A stretch of 64,000 nucleotides of DNA, taken from positions 62,001-126,000 of the forward strand of contig NZ_FOEP01000001.1 of NCBI RefSeq assembly GCF_900110775.1, given 5' to 3'. A model generated the notes under the pieces. That model saw nothing but the letters and a program-made list of their open reading frames with translations. It searched no databases and had not been told where the DNA came from. Of this stretch, positions 25,450 to 34,162 are shown one piece after another. The translations under genes and the position numbers were made by a program. Position 1 is the first letter of the stretch; each line of letters opens with the position of its first letter. This stretch comes from Thalassovita taeanensis. GTDB lineage: Bacteria; Pseudomonadota; Alphaproteobacteria; Rhodobacterales; Rhodobacteraceae.

Positions 25450-26453
25450 CGCCGTTCGGAGCCACGATTCTTGACCCGCTTGGACTGCGGCTAAGCCCCG
25501 AGGAAAAAACGTTTTTCCGCGATGCGGACCCGTTCGGGTTCATCCTGTTCGCGCGCAATATCGACAGCGCCGATCAGATCCGTGCCCTGTGCGACGATCT
25601 GCGCGAGGCGGTCGGACGCGAGGCGGTGATTACCATCGATCAGGAGGGCGGCCGCGTACAGCGGCTGCGCCCGCCTTTGGGCCGCGCGTGGTTGCCGCCG
25701 CTTGACCACGTGACCGCCGCAGGTGAGCACGCCGAAGAGGCAATGTATCTGCGGTATCGCATTATCGCGGACGAGTTGCGGGCGCTGGGGATCGACAGCA
25801 ATTGTGCGCCTTTGGTTGATGTCGCAAGCGACGCCACACACCCATTTTTGCAAAACCGCTGTTACGGGGTCGCGCCGGGGCAGGTGGCGCGGCTGGGCCG
25901 CGCGGTGGCGAATGGTTTGCTGGACGGTGGCGTATTGCCGGTGCTGAAGCACATCCCCGGCCATGGCCGCGCGGTGGTGGACAGTCACCTTGACCTGCCG
26001 GTGGTCGAGGCCGCGCAGGACGCGCTGGACGGGGTGGATTTCGCCCCCTTCGCGGCGCTGTCCGACCTGCCGATGGGCATGACTGCGCATCTGGTCTATG
26101 CCGCGCTGGACACATTGCCCGCGACCCTGTCGCCGGTGATGATGCGGCTGATCCGCGAGCAGATCGGTTTCGATGGGTTGATCATGACCGATGACATTTC
26201 GATGAAAGCGCTGCGCGGCAGTCTGGCCGATCTGGCGCAGGGATCGATCGCGGCGGGCTGCGACGTGGTCCTGCATTGCAACGGGTCGCTGGACGAAAAA
26301 CGCGCCGTGGCCGAGGCCGCAGGCCGGATGGGTCCGCAGGCTCAGACCCGCGCCGAGGCTGCGCTTACGGCGCGCAAAACACCTGATATGGTTGACATTC
26401 CGGCCCTTGCGGCCAAGCTGGACGCGCTGTTGAACGGGCGCGGGCATGGCTGA
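25446..26453 (+). CDS. nagZ: Beta-N-acetylhexosaminidase
   Basis: A 335-residue family 3 glycoside hydrolase, the length of NagZ. The motif VLKHIPGHGRAVVDSH (about residues 164-179) is the conserved KH(F/I)PGHG loop with the catalytic histidine, and MTDDISMKAL near residue 245 holds the aspartate nucleophile. It removes N-acetylglucosamine from anhydro-muropeptides in cytoplasmic peptidoglycan recycling. The start is GTG, overlapping the SPOR stop (GTGA), so the two are coupled. No signal peptide is present, as expected. Confidence 0.93.
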   Translation: MTPFGATILDPLGLRLSPEEKTFFRDADPFGFILFARNIDSADQIRALCDDLREAVGREAVITIDQEGGRVQRLRPPLGRAWLPPLDHVTAAGEHAEEAMYLRYRIIADELRALGIDSNCAPLVDVASDATHPFLQNRCYGVAPGQVARLGRAVANGLLDGGVLPVLKHIPGHGRAVVDSHLDLPVVEAAQDALDGVDFAPFAALSDLPMGMTAHLVYAALDTLPATLSPVMMRLIREQIGFDGLIMTDDISMKALRGSLADLAQGSIAAGCDVVLHCNGSLDEKRAVAEAAGRMGPQAQTRAEAALTARKTPDMVDIPALAAKLDALLNGRGHG

Positions 26454-27246
26454 CGACGACTTCGAGGATCTTATACAGACACAACGCGTTGCCGAGCGGC
26501 TGGCCGCTGAGGCGCTGATCGTTGACGTCGACGGCTTTGAAGGCCCGCTTGACCTGCTGTTGACGCTCAGCCGGACGCAGAAGGTTGATCTGCGCAAGAT
26601 CTCGATCCTGCAACTGGCGCAGCAATATCTGGGATTTGTTGAGCAGGCCAAGGCGTTACGCATTGAATTGGCAGCGGATTATCTGGTGATGGCCGCGTGG
26701 CTGGCGTTTCTGAAATCGCGCTTGCTGCTGCCGCCTGACCCTTCAGAGGAAGGCCCAAGTGGCGAAGAGCTGGCCGCGCATCTGGCGTTTCAGCTGGAGC
26801 GCTTGCAGGCGATGCGCGATGTCGCGGCCAAGCTGATGGCACGCGACCAGAAGGGGCGCGATTTCTTCGTGCGCGGCATCCCCGAGGACGTGATGCGGGT
26901 CAAGCGCGTGACCTGGACCGCGACCTTGCTGGACCTGATGCAGGGCTATGCCCGGATCCGCACCCGCGATGAATTTCGCCCCTTCGTGATGGACCGCGAC
27001 TCGGTGTTTACCATGGAACAGGCGCTTGAACGGATGCGGAGTCTGATCGGCTATGCCGGGGCTTGGACGGACATCAGCAGCTATATGCCCGAGGGCTGGG
27101 ACAATGACCCGGTGCGGCGGCGTTCGGCCACGGCGGCGACCTTTGCCGCCTCGCTTGAGCTGGTCAAAGAGGGCAAGGTGGAATTGCGGCAGGGCGGGAT
27201 GTTTGAACCGATCCAGCTGCGCAAAAGGGAGCCGCGCGATGGCTGA
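26446..27246 (+). CDS. scpA: Segregation and condensation protein A
   Basis: A 266-residue kleisin that bridges the SMC heads with ScpB in chromosome condensation. The N-terminal signature DGFEGPLDLLLTLSRTQKVD (about residues 27-46) is characteristic, and a winged-helix domain closes the C-terminus. It overlaps nagZ by 8 nt and scpB by 8 nt, so all three are translated from one message. Length and order are typical for alphaproteobacteria. Confidence 0.95.
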   Translation: MADDDFEDLIQTQRVAERLAAEALIVDVDGFEGPLDLLLTLSRTQKVDLRKISILQLAQQYLGFVEQAKALRIELAADYLVMAAWLAFLKSRLLLPPDPSEEGPSGEELAAHLAFQLERLQAMRDVAAKLMARDQKGRDFFVRGIPEDVMRVKRVTWTATLLDLMQGYARIRTRDEFRPFVMDRDSVFTMEQALERMRSLIGYAGAWTDISSYMPEGWDNDPVRRRSATAATFAASLELVKEGKVELRQGGMFEPIQLRKREPRDG

Positions 27247-27892
27247 CACCGGGATGCAGGAAGAAAGCCTGTTTGAGGCGCCACCCATTGCCGAACAGGA
27301 GCGTATGGTCGAGGCGATCCTGTTCGCCAGCGCCGAGCCGATCACCGTGCGCGATCTGGAAGCGCGCATGCCGCATGGCTGTGACGCCGCCGAGGCGCTG
27401 GTGTACCTGCGCAAACGCTATGACGGGCGCGGCGTGCGCGTGGTCAAGGTCGGCGATGCCTGGGCGATCCGTACGGCGCCGGATCTTGGCTTTCTGATGC
27501 AGAAGGAAACCACCGAGACCCGCAAGCTCAGCCGGGCCGCGATTGAAACGCTGGCGATCATCGCCTATCATCAGCCGGTAACACGGGCCGAGATCGAAGA
27601 GATCCGCGGCGTATCGGTGTCACGCGGCACGGTGGATCAACTGCTGGAAATCGAGTGGATCCGCTTTGGCCGCCGCAAGATGACGCCGGGCCGTCCGGTG
27701 ACATTTGTGGTGACGCAGGAGTTTCTGGATCACTTCGGTCTGGAAACCGCGCGCGATCTGCCGGGGTTGAAAGAACTGCGCTCGGCCGGGCTGCTGGACA
27801 ACCGCCTGCCGCCGGGTTCCATGCCCACGCTGACCGAGGGCGAGGACGAGCCCGAGGCCACCGAAGGCCAAAGCGAATTGTTCGAAGATTAA
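27239..27892 (+). CDS. scpB: Segregation and condensation protein B
   Basis: A 217-residue dimeric winged-helix protein that binds ScpA in the SMC-ScpAB condensin. Characteristic are AIETLAIIAYHQPVTRAEIE near residue 102 and the RGVSVSRG segment just after. I chose the ATG at 27239 because it begins 8 nt inside scpA and gives the normal family length; a longer frame to the left is only an overlap with scpA. The C-terminus is acidic. Confidence 0.95.
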   Translation: MADTGMQEESLFEAPPIAEQERMVEAILFASAEPITVRDLEARMPHGCDAAEALVYLRKRYDGRGVRVVKVGDAWAIRTAPDLGFLMQKETTETRKLSRAAIETLAIIAYHQPVTRAEIEEIRGVSVSRGTVDQLLEIEWIRFGRRKMTPGRPVTFVVTQEFLDHFGLETARDLPGLKELRSAGLLDNRLPPGSMPTLTEGEDEPEATEGQSELFED

Positions 27893-27968
27893 GTAAAGAT
27901 TGGGTGTGCGCCCTGAAACTGGCGTAATTCCATCCTATATCGTCCCCAAACGGGCACAGGAGAGTCGC

Positions 27969-28151
27969 ATGAATATGAATCAGCTTATCAACATGGTCAT
28001 GAAGGTCTTTGTCCGCCAGGTGGTGAACAAGGGCGTCAATGCCGGGATCAACAAGGTGGCGGGCAGCGGCAAGCAGGCCGGTGAGGCACGTCAGGCGGGC
28101 AAGCGCGCGCGGCAGGCGGCCAAGCTTACCCGGCGGATGGGAAAGTTCTGA
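27969..28151 (+). CDS. Small basic protein after scpB
   Basis: A 60-residue, very basic protein starting at an ATG with AGGAGAG upstream. The first 25 residues are amphipathic (MNMNQLINMVMKVFVRQVVN), the rest rich in Lys, Arg and Ala (KRARQAAKLTRRMGKF at the end), so it may bind nucleic acid or a membrane surface. No family is recognised. It sits where I would expect tatA in related genomes. Its last 26 bp overlap the convergent MFS gene on the opposite strand. Confidence 0.7.
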   Translation: MNMNQLINMVMKVFVRQVVNKGVNAGINKVAGSGKQAGEARQAGKRARQAAKLTRRMGKF

Positions 28152-29283
28152 TCTTTTCCGGCCACAGCGACTCGATCGTGGCAATGATGGCAAACAGCGC
28201 CGAATAGGCGACACAAGCGCGCAGCCCGCCCGCCTCGTAGGGCAGGCGGAAAAACAGTGATCCGCCCATGACACACAAATAGGTCACGGCAGAATTAAGC
28301 CCCATGATCGCGCCGCGTTGGGTTGGCTCAAGCGCGGTCAGTCGGCCCACCACGGTATTCAGCGCAAAGTGCTGAAAGATGCCCCAGCAGAAGGCCACTG
28401 CCAGCAGGGTGGCATAAGATGCAGCCGCCAGCCCCATCGTGACATAAACCACCGTCAGCCCGGCAAACCCCACAACCGTGGCCCGGCGCGCGGGCAGGCG
28501 ATCAAGGTATTTGTCGAGAAACGCTGCAATCCCAAACCCCGAGCCATAGAACAGTGTCACCACCCCCGCGGCCGAGGTCGTCAGGCCGATACGTTCAACC
28601 ACATGTGCACCCATGAAGCTGTAGGCGCCGTAAAATCCTAGCATTAACATGGCGTTGGACAGTAATCCTCGGGTAATGCCCGGCACGCGCAGGCCGGTCA
28701 GCGGGCTGGTGGCGGTCGTGGCGATACGCGTGACCTGCATGTCGCAACGCCCCAGCAGGACCCAGATCATCAACGTCATCGCCCCCAGCAGCGCATAAAC
28801 CGCCCGCCACCCGGCCAGATCAGCCAGAAACGCCGACAGCGCCACGCCACCGACAAGGCTGATGGTCCAGCCGGTCAGAACCGTGCCTATGGTCTGTTTC
28901 TCGCGCCCCTTGGGGCCGACCTGTGCCGCCAGCGAATAGATCGCAGGCAGCGCCATGCCCGCGCCCAAACCGGCCAGCGCCTGCGCCACGATCAGCAGCA
29001 TCGCCGTTGGCGCAATCCAGGACAGCACCAGCGCCAACACCAGCACAAACGCCGCTTGCCGCAGCGCCTTGTCCGCACCGATCAGGTCCGCACGCGGGGC
29101 CAGCAACAGCGCCGACAGCGCCGTGCCCGCACCATACGCTGCCGCCGCGCGCAGGATGTCGCCAGGATCGCCGCCCAGATCGACGGCGACGATTGTCGCG
29201 ATCGGGGGCAACACCAATGAATTGGCGCCAACAACGCCAATGGTGGCGGTCAGAAGCGGAACGGGGCGGGTCAGTAGGGGCAT
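28126..29283 (-). CDS. MFS transporter
   Basis: A 385-residue major facilitator (DHA1-like) with about 12 helices. It contains ALAGLGAGMALPAIYSLAAQ in the helix 4 region and repeats of the MFS fold in both halves, but no motif that fixes the substrate. It is probably an efflux carrier in the inner membrane. The start ATG at 29281-29283 gives a normal N-terminus with helix 1 directly after. The 3' end overlaps the small basic protein gene by 26 bp in antisense orientation. Confidence 0.85.
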   Translation of the reverse strand: MPLLTRPVPLLTATIGVVGANSLVLPPIATIVAVDLGGDPGDILRAAAAYGAGTALSALLLAPRADLIGADKALRQAAFVLVLALVLSWIAPTAMLLIVAQALAGLGAGMALPAIYSLAAQVGPKGREKQTIGTVLTGWTISLVGGVALSAFLADLAGWRAVYALLGAMTLMIWVLLGRCDMQVTRIATTATSPLTGLRVPGITRGLLSNAMLMLGFYGAYSFMGAHVVERIGLTTSAAGVVTLFYGSGFGIAAFLDKYLDRLPARRATVVGFAGLTVVYVTMGLAAASYATLLAVAFCWGIFQHFALNTVVGRLTALEPTQRGAIMGLNSAVTYLCVMGGSLFFRLPYEAGGLRACVAYSALFAIIATIESLWPEKIRTFPSAG

Positions 29284-29396
29284 GGCAAAATCCGTCAGGA
29301 ACGCTGTCGGATGTAGTCCCGCGCAGGACCAGAGGAAAGCGGAAACACCCTTCGCAGGGCGGAATTGCGGTTTCTACGGGCGGTGCCGGTGGGCGA

Positions 29397-30473
29397 TCAT
29401 GGGGTCTTGAAATGCTTCGACAGCTTCAACCCTTGCCCCTGATAGTTCGACGCAATGCCGGTGCCATACAGTTGGTCTGGCACCTGAGCCATGTGCTCGT
29501 ACACCAGGCGCCCGACAACCTGACCATGCTCCAGCACAAATGGCGCCTCGTGACAGCGCACTTCCAGCACCCCGCGCGACCCGGCACCGCCCGCGGCATC
29601 ATGGCCGAAACCGGGGTCGAAAAACCCGGCATAATGCACGCGGAACTCGCCCACCATCGCCAGATAGGGCGCCATTTCAGCGGCATAGGCGGGCGGGATA
29701 TGCACCGCCTCGCGGCTGACAAGAATATAGAACGCGCCGGGATCAAGGATGATCTGGCCGTTGGCGCTGTGCACCTCTTCCCAGTATTCGGCGGGGTCGT
29801 ATTGCCCGATCTTGTCCATGTCGATCACGCCGGTATGCGGCTTGGCGCGGTACCCTACCAACGTGCCGCTGGCGGGCTTCAGATCGACGGAAAACCCAAG
29901 CCCATCGTCAATCACCGCGGGTCCATCGACCAGCGGCATTTCCGCGTGTAGCGCGCGCAGGGCGTCGTCGCTCAGCACCGCTTGGCCTTGCCGGAACCGG
30001 ATTTGGTTCAGCCGCATTCCGGGCCGCACCAGCACGGAAAACGAACGCGGGCAGATTTCGGCATATAGCGGCCCGCTGTAACCGGACGGGATGCGGTCAA
30101 ACTCTTCGCCGCCATCGGTGATCGTCCGCGTCAGCAGGTCCAGCCGCCCGGTCGAACTTTTGGCATTTGCCACTGCCTGAATGCCCTCGGGCAGGTCCAG
30201 ATGCTCCATCAACGGCACCACATAGACACAGCCCTTTTCCAGAACCGCGCCTTGGCTCAGGTCGATCTGATGCATCTCGAACTCGGCCAGCCGATCCGCG
30301 ACAGACCGGTCGTGCCCGGCCAAGAACGAGGCCCGCACCCGCCACGCGCGGTTGCCAAGACGTAAATCAAGGCTGGCGGGCTGAATCTGTTCGGGGATGA
30401 TGGCAGGCTGCGCCGAAATCGCACCCTGCGCGATCATGGTTTGCAGCTGTTGGCTGGCCAGAACTCCGGTCAT
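29397..30473 (-). CDS. dcd: 2'-deoxycytidine 5'-triphosphate deaminase, double length
   Basis: A 358-residue protein, nearly twice the 193 residues of E. coli Dcd. The first half carries the deaminase signature NAKSSTGRLDLLTRT (about residues 104-118); the second half repeats a dUTPase-like fold with DPGAFYILVSREAV, FFDPGFGHDAAGGAGS and GQVVGRLVYEHM. It deaminates dCTP to dUTP for thymidylate synthesis. The long form is usual in alphaproteobacteria and probably functions as a fused pseudo-dimer; how catalysis is shared between halves is not visible here. Confidence 0.9.
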   Translation of the reverse strand: MTGVLASQQLQTMIAQGAISAQPAIIPEQIQPASLDLRLGNRAWRVRASFLAGHDRSVADRLAEFEMHQIDLSQGAVLEKGCVYVVPLMEHLDLPEGIQAVANAKSSTGRLDLLTRTITDGGEEFDRIPSGYSGPLYAEICPRSFSVLVRPGMRLNQIRFRQGQAVLSDDALRALHAEMPLVDGPAVIDDGLGFSVDLKPASGTLVGYRAKPHTGVIDMDKIGQYDPAEYWEEVHSANGQIILDPGAFYILVSREAVHIPPAYAAEMAPYLAMVGEFRVHYAGFFDPGFGHDAAGGAGSRGVLEVRCHEAPFVLEHGQVVGRLVYEHMAQVPDQLYGTGIASNYQGQGLKLSKHFKTP

Positions 30474-30531
30474 CGTTCACCCCCGTTGAATTGCCCCGCT
30501 ATAGCAGCCGCTGTCGGCCAAACGGAATAGA

Positions 30532-30553
30532 AAAAGCCGGATTTCCGGCTTTT
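30532..30553 (-). terminator. Terminator of the enoyl-CoA hydratase-type gene
   Basis: A 10-bp stem AAAAGCCGGA / TCCGGCTTTT with a short loop, 16 bp past the stop of the minus-strand gene. The T-rich arm gives the terminator tail on either strand. Confidence 0.85.
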
Positions 30554-30568
30554 CCCGTGGCTTACGGC

Positions 30569-31366
30569 CTATTTCGGCTTTACGCGCGCTGCGGTTTTGT
30601 TGGCAAAGGCCTCAAGCCGCCCGCGCGAGGCGGGTTGGGTGTTGACGATCCCCGCCACCACAGATTCGGCATAGGCCGCATCCAGCGCCGACATATTCTG
30701 CATATGGCTGATCGCCGAGCAGATGGCGAAATTCGACAGTGGCGGGTTTTCCGCAGCCGCCCGCGCGATTTCAAAGGCTTTGGCATCGCTGTCTTCGACC
30801 AGATACTGGCACAGGCCGACCTGCATTGCCTCGTCACGGGTATAGATCCGCCCGGTCAGCATCATGTCGATCATCCGCGCCTTGCCCACCAGATCGGCCA
30901 CACGAATCGTGGCACCGCCGCCGGTGAACAGGCCGCGCTGGCCTTCGGGCAGGGCGAAATAGGTGCTCTGATCCGCGACCCGGATATGCGCTGCACTGGC
31001 CAGCTCAAGCCCGCCGCCCACAACGGCACCCTTCAGTGCGGCGATGATCGGAACGCCGCCGTATTCCATCTTGTTGAACGCCTCATGCCAGCGCAGACAA
31101 AGATGCATGAAATCCTCGGGCCGACGATCTTCCGAGTGATGCTCGACCAGATCAAGCCCGGCACAGAAATGATCACCCTCGGCGCGCAGCACAACGGCGC
31201 GCGCGCCCATGCGGGGCAGGGCGCCGAACAGCTCGATCAGTTCTTCGACGGTTTGCGCATTCAGCGCATTGCGTTTGGCGGCGCGGTCCAGGGTCACGGT
31301 GGTGATGCCGGCCTCGTCCATGTCCACCGTCAGATTTTCCAGTGCGAAATCCGAGATTTGTTTCAT
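30569..31366 (-). CDS. Crotonase/enoyl-CoA hydratase family protein
   Basis: A 265-residue crotonase-fold protein. Typical features are [20 protein letters not shown], the oxyanion-hole region HFCAGLDL (about residues 66-73) and [20 protein letters not shown] (about 111-130). Members hydrate or isomerise acyl-CoA esters; the exact substrate is not set by sequence. The ATG at 31364-31366 has GGAGGAG upstream. It is followed by a clear terminator. The gene downstream of tRNA-Pro on the same strand may share some transcripts. Confidence 0.85.
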   Translation of the reverse strand: MKQISDFALENLTVDMDEAGITTVTLDRAAKRNALNAQTVEELIELFGALPRMGARAVVLRAEGDHFCAGLDLVEHHSEDRRPEDFMHLCLRWHEAFNKMEYGGVPIIAALKGAVVGGGLELASAAHIRVADQSTYFALPEGQRGLFTGGGATIRVADLVGKARMIDMMLTGRIYTRDEAMQVGLCQYLVEDSDAKAFEIARAAAENPPLSNFAICSAISHMQNMSALDAAYAESVVAGIVNTQPASRGRLEAFANKTAARVKPK

Positions 31367-31590
31367 TTTCTTCTCCTCCAGCCGTTTGCGCGCGCGGGGC
31401 GCGTATGCGGCGCAGCTTCGGGTCAGAGCGAAGGATGTCAACACCGGACAACGGAAAATGCGGACAAATGGCTGGTTCATCTCGTCACATCAGCATCACG
31501 GAAAACGCGCGGAGGGATCGCTGCGCCACCCGCCCGAGGGCGGTGGTCTGGCAGGCGATTTTCGGAATGTTAAGAAGGGGGTAGAGTGTA

Positions 31591-31667
31591 TGGTCGGGCT
31601 AGCAGGACTCGAACCTGCGACCTTCCGTCCCCCAGACGGACGCGCTACCAGGCTGCGCTATAGCCCG
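31591..31667 (-). tRNA. tRNA-Pro (GGG)
   Basis: A 77-nt cloverleaf on the minus strand with CCA encoded. The acceptor stem is CGGGCTA with its complement, beginning with C1 as bacterial tRNA-Pro does; the D arm is GCGCAGCCTGGTAGCGC, the anticodon loop CTGGGGG has anticodon GGG, and the T arm contains GGTTCGAGTCC. Confidence 0.95.
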
Positions 31668-31725
31668 ACGATTGCGCCTTCTTAGCGATTTTCCGGGCAG
31701 GGGCAAGGGGCTTTCGCCGATTTCT

Positions 31726-32763
31726 TCAGCCGGGTTTGTGTGTGTCCTGCAAACGCTGGTGAAACTGGGTCAGCCGCTCCAGCAGCGGCGCGATCTCAGC
31801 AGCCTCGGCAGCGGTCAGGGCGCGGTCGAAGTTCAGGATTTTCGACAAGATCCCCGGACGGCTTTCGGCGTTAGCGTCAACCGGGACATCAATGATGCGC
31901 GGCTTGGGCGCGGGCGGCACCGGTTCCGCAGCCTCGGGCGTCTCGGCGCTGATCGGTGCGGCGGTGCTGTCCGGTGCGGGCGACGCAGCGGCTTCAGTCA
32001 GATCAGGTTCCGGCAGATCGGCTGACGCATCCGCAGATGTCTCCTCTGCCGGTGCCAACTCTTGCGCGGCCTTTGGCTCAGTTGGCATTTCGGTTTCCGG
32101 CGCGGGCGGTTCAGGCTCTGCGTGTGTCGGCTCGGGTGCCGTTTGCTGCAAAGGTTCATCGAACAGCTCGGGCTGATCCTGATCCGAGAGAGCCGACGCG
32201 GGGGCCAACAAGCCATCCCGGTCTGTCGCGTCGTCTTCGTCGGTGGTATCAACACCTTCGCGGTCCGGCTCTGGCTGCGCGGTCTCGACGGTGGTGCCGT
32301 CGTCTTCATCTTCGTCGGTGGGCGGCGTTGCGAACCCGGCCTTGGACTGCACCGGAAGTATCGCGGCCTTTTCCGGTTCTGGGGATGTATCACGCTTGAA
32401 GTTGAGAACCTGTGCCACAGGGGCCGGTTGTTCCGGGACTTCGATCGCCGGGCCACTTTTCCCCTCGATCACCCCGTCAACCAGATCATCCAGCGGCTGA
32501 GACATGTCGGAAACATACTGAACCCCTTGATCCCGCAGCACTTTCTGCACGCCCTTGATGGTCATGCCATCATCGTACAACAGCCGCTTGATCCCGCCCA
32601 ACAGCATCATGTCCTGCGGTCGGTAGTAGCGGCGCCCCCCGGCGCGCTTGATCGGCTTGACCTGTGGAAACTTGCTTTCCCAGAACCGCAGCACATGCGC
32701 GGGACGGTCCAGCCAGTCTGCCACTTCGCTGATGGTGCGGAAGGCGTCGGGGGATTTTCCCAT
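31726..32763 (-). CDS. MerR family transcriptional regulator with long acidic linker
   Basis: A 345-residue regulator. Residues about 9-75 form a MerR winged helix ([20 protein letters not shown]). The middle (about 130-300) is disordered, rich in Pro, Glu and Asp, and the C-terminus ([20 protein letters not shown]) is helical. The effector domain is not a recognised ligand-binding fold. In Rhodobacterales this gene commonly follows ihfA in the plsX-fabH-ihfA block, as here. Its targets are unknown. Confidence 0.85.
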   Translation of the reverse strand: MGKSPDAFRTISEVADWLDRPAHVLRFWESKFPQVKPIKRAGGRRYYRPQDMMLLGGIKRLLYDDGMTIKGVQKVLRDQGVQYVSDMSQPLDDLVDGVIEGKSGPAIEVPEQPAPVAQVLNFKRDTSPEPEKAAILPVQSKAGFATPPTDEDEDDGTTVETAQPEPDREGVDTTDEDDATDRDGLLAPASALSDQDQPELFDEPLQQTAPEPTHAEPEPPAPETEMPTEPKAAQELAPAEETSADASADLPEPDLTEAAASPAPDSTAAPISAETPEAAEPVPPAPKPRIIDVPVDANAESRPGILSKILNFDRALTAAEAAEIAPLLERLTQFHQRLQDTHKPG

Positions 32764-32781
32764 GTCGCGCGGCCTTTCGGA

Positions 32782-33093
32782 TTAGCCCTTGGTCTGGGCG
32801 TTGCCGGCGGCAATCCGGTCCTTCATCAGATGCGACGGGCGGAAGGTCAGAACGCGGCGCGGGTTGATCGGAACCTCTTCGCCGGTTTTGGGGTTACGCC
32901 CAACGCGTGCTGCCTTTTCGCGCACCGAAAACGTGCCGAAAGACGAAATCTTGACCTGCTCGCCACGCACCAGCGCGTCGGACATATGGTTGAGAACGCT
33001 TTCAACCAACTGGCCAGAGTCATTGCGCGACAGACCTACCTCGCGGAAAATGGCCTCGCTCAGATCCATGCGTGTCAGAGTTTTGTCGCTCAT
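32782..33093 (-). CDS. ihfA: Integration host factor subunit alpha
   Basis: A 103-residue DNA-bending protein of the HU/IHF family. The DNA-contacting arm contains [12 protein letters not shown] (about residues 65-76) and the N-terminal helix pair starts with [10 protein letters not shown]. It pairs with IhfB and bends DNA sharply at specific sites. The ATG at 33091-33093 is the family start. The leader has a hairpin that may cover the GGGGG ribosome binding site. It lies between fabH and merR as in other alphaproteobacteria. Confidence 0.93.
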   Translation of the reverse strand: MSDKTLTRMDLSEAIFREVGLSRNDSGQLVESVLNHMSDALVRGEQVKISSFGTFSVREKAARVGRNPKTGEEVPINPRRVLTFRPSHLMKDRIAAGNAQTKG

Positions 33094-33099
33094 TGAGAA

Positions 33100-33125
33100 C
33101 CCCCATTTTTTTGTAAGCATGGGGG
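33100..33125 (-). promoter_or_regulatory. Hairpin in the ihfA leader
   Basis: A 7-bp stem CCCCCAT / ATGGGGG with a 12-nt loop. On the minus strand the 3' arm ends 6 nt before the ihfA ATG and contains the only purine-rich ribosome-binding candidate (GGGGG), so pairing would hide it. Confidence 0.4.
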
Positions 33126-33187
33126 AATGGATTTTCCGAGTCAATATCAATGGCTTGCGCGCCGGGGTTTATACCGTGTTTTCGCCG

Positions 33188-34162
33188 TTACCAGCGCAGA
33201 ACCACGGCCCCCCAGGCCAGGCCGCCGCCGATTGCCTCGGTTACGATCAGATCGCCGGGTTTGATCTGCCCGCGCGCAACGCCCACCGACAGCGCCAGCG
33301 GGATCGACGCGGCCGAGGTGTTGCCGTGATCCTGCACGGTCACCACGACATGATCCATCGACAGGCCCATCTTTTTGGCAGTGCCCTGGATGATGCGGAT
33401 ATTGGCCTGATGCGGCACGATCCAATCGACATCGCTGTCTTGCAGACCGACCTTTTCCAGCGCGGTTTCCGCGGTCGAGGTCAGTTTCTCGACCGCCTGA
33501 CGGAACAGCGGATTGCCCTGCATCCGCAGTTTACCCGCCGTGCCGCTGGTGGACACGCCGCCATCGACATACAGCATCTCGCGATAGCGCCCGTCCGAGT
33601 TCAGGTCCGCCGACAGAATGCCACGATCAGCAGTGGTGCCGTCGCCCTCTGCGACCTCAAGCACGATCGCACCGGCGCCGTCACCGAACAGAACGCAGGT
33701 GGATCGGTCGGTCCAGTCCATGATGCGGCTGAAGGTTTCTGCCCCGATCACCAGCACGCGCTTGGCCTGACCCGACAGGATCAGCGCATTGGCGTTGGTC
33801 AGTGCAAAGATGAACCCGGCGCAGACCGCCTGCACATCAAAGCCAAAGCCGCGGGTCATGCCCAGCTTGTCCTGCACCATCGTGGCGACTGACGGAAAGG
33901 TCAGGTCCGGGGTCGAGGTGGCCACGACAATCGCGTCAATGTCGTCTGGTTCAAACCCGGCATCTGCAAGCGCTGCGCGGGCGGCGTGGGTGGCCAGATC
34001 GGATGTGGTTTCGCCTTCGGCGGCAAAATGGCGACGCTCGATTCCCGACCGTGCCCGGATCCATTCATCGGTGGTCTCAAGGCTGGCTTCGAATTCGCTG
34101 TTGGGGACCACACGTTCAGGAAGGTAGTGCCCGACGCCTTTAACAACGGCGCGTAAAGTCAT
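33188..34162 (-). CDS. fabH: Beta-ketoacyl-ACP synthase III
   Basis: A 324-residue thiolase-fold enzyme that condenses acetyl-CoA with malonyl-ACP to start fatty-acid synthesis. The catalytic triad is visible: C114 in VQAVCAGF, H251 in IVPHQANIR and N281 in DHGNTSAAS. It overlaps plsX by 4 nt, and with plsX and rpmF forms the conserved lipid-initiation cluster. Length is normal and the ATG at 34160-34162 is the family start. Confidence 0.95.
   Translation of the reverse strand: MTLRAVVKGVGHYLPERVVPNSEFEASLETTDEWIRARSGIERRHFAAEGETTSDLATHAARAALADAGFEPDDIDAIVVATSTPDLTFPSVATMVQDKLGMTRGFGFDVQAVCAGFIFALTNANALILSGQAKRVLVIGAETFSRIMDWTDRSTCVLFGDGAGAIVLEVAEGDGTTADRGILSADLNSDGRYREMLYVDGGVSTSGTAGKLRMQGNPLFRQAVEKLTSTAETALEKVGLQDSDVDWIVPHQANIRIIQGTAKKMGLSMDHVVVTVQDHGNTSAASIPLALSVGVARGQIKPGDLIVTEAIGGGLAWGAVVLRW

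Noticed and set aside
31526-31546. Terminator after tRNA-Pro (CCACC-GCC hairpin)
   Set aside because: The stem has a bulge and no T-run; support is too weak to list as a feature.
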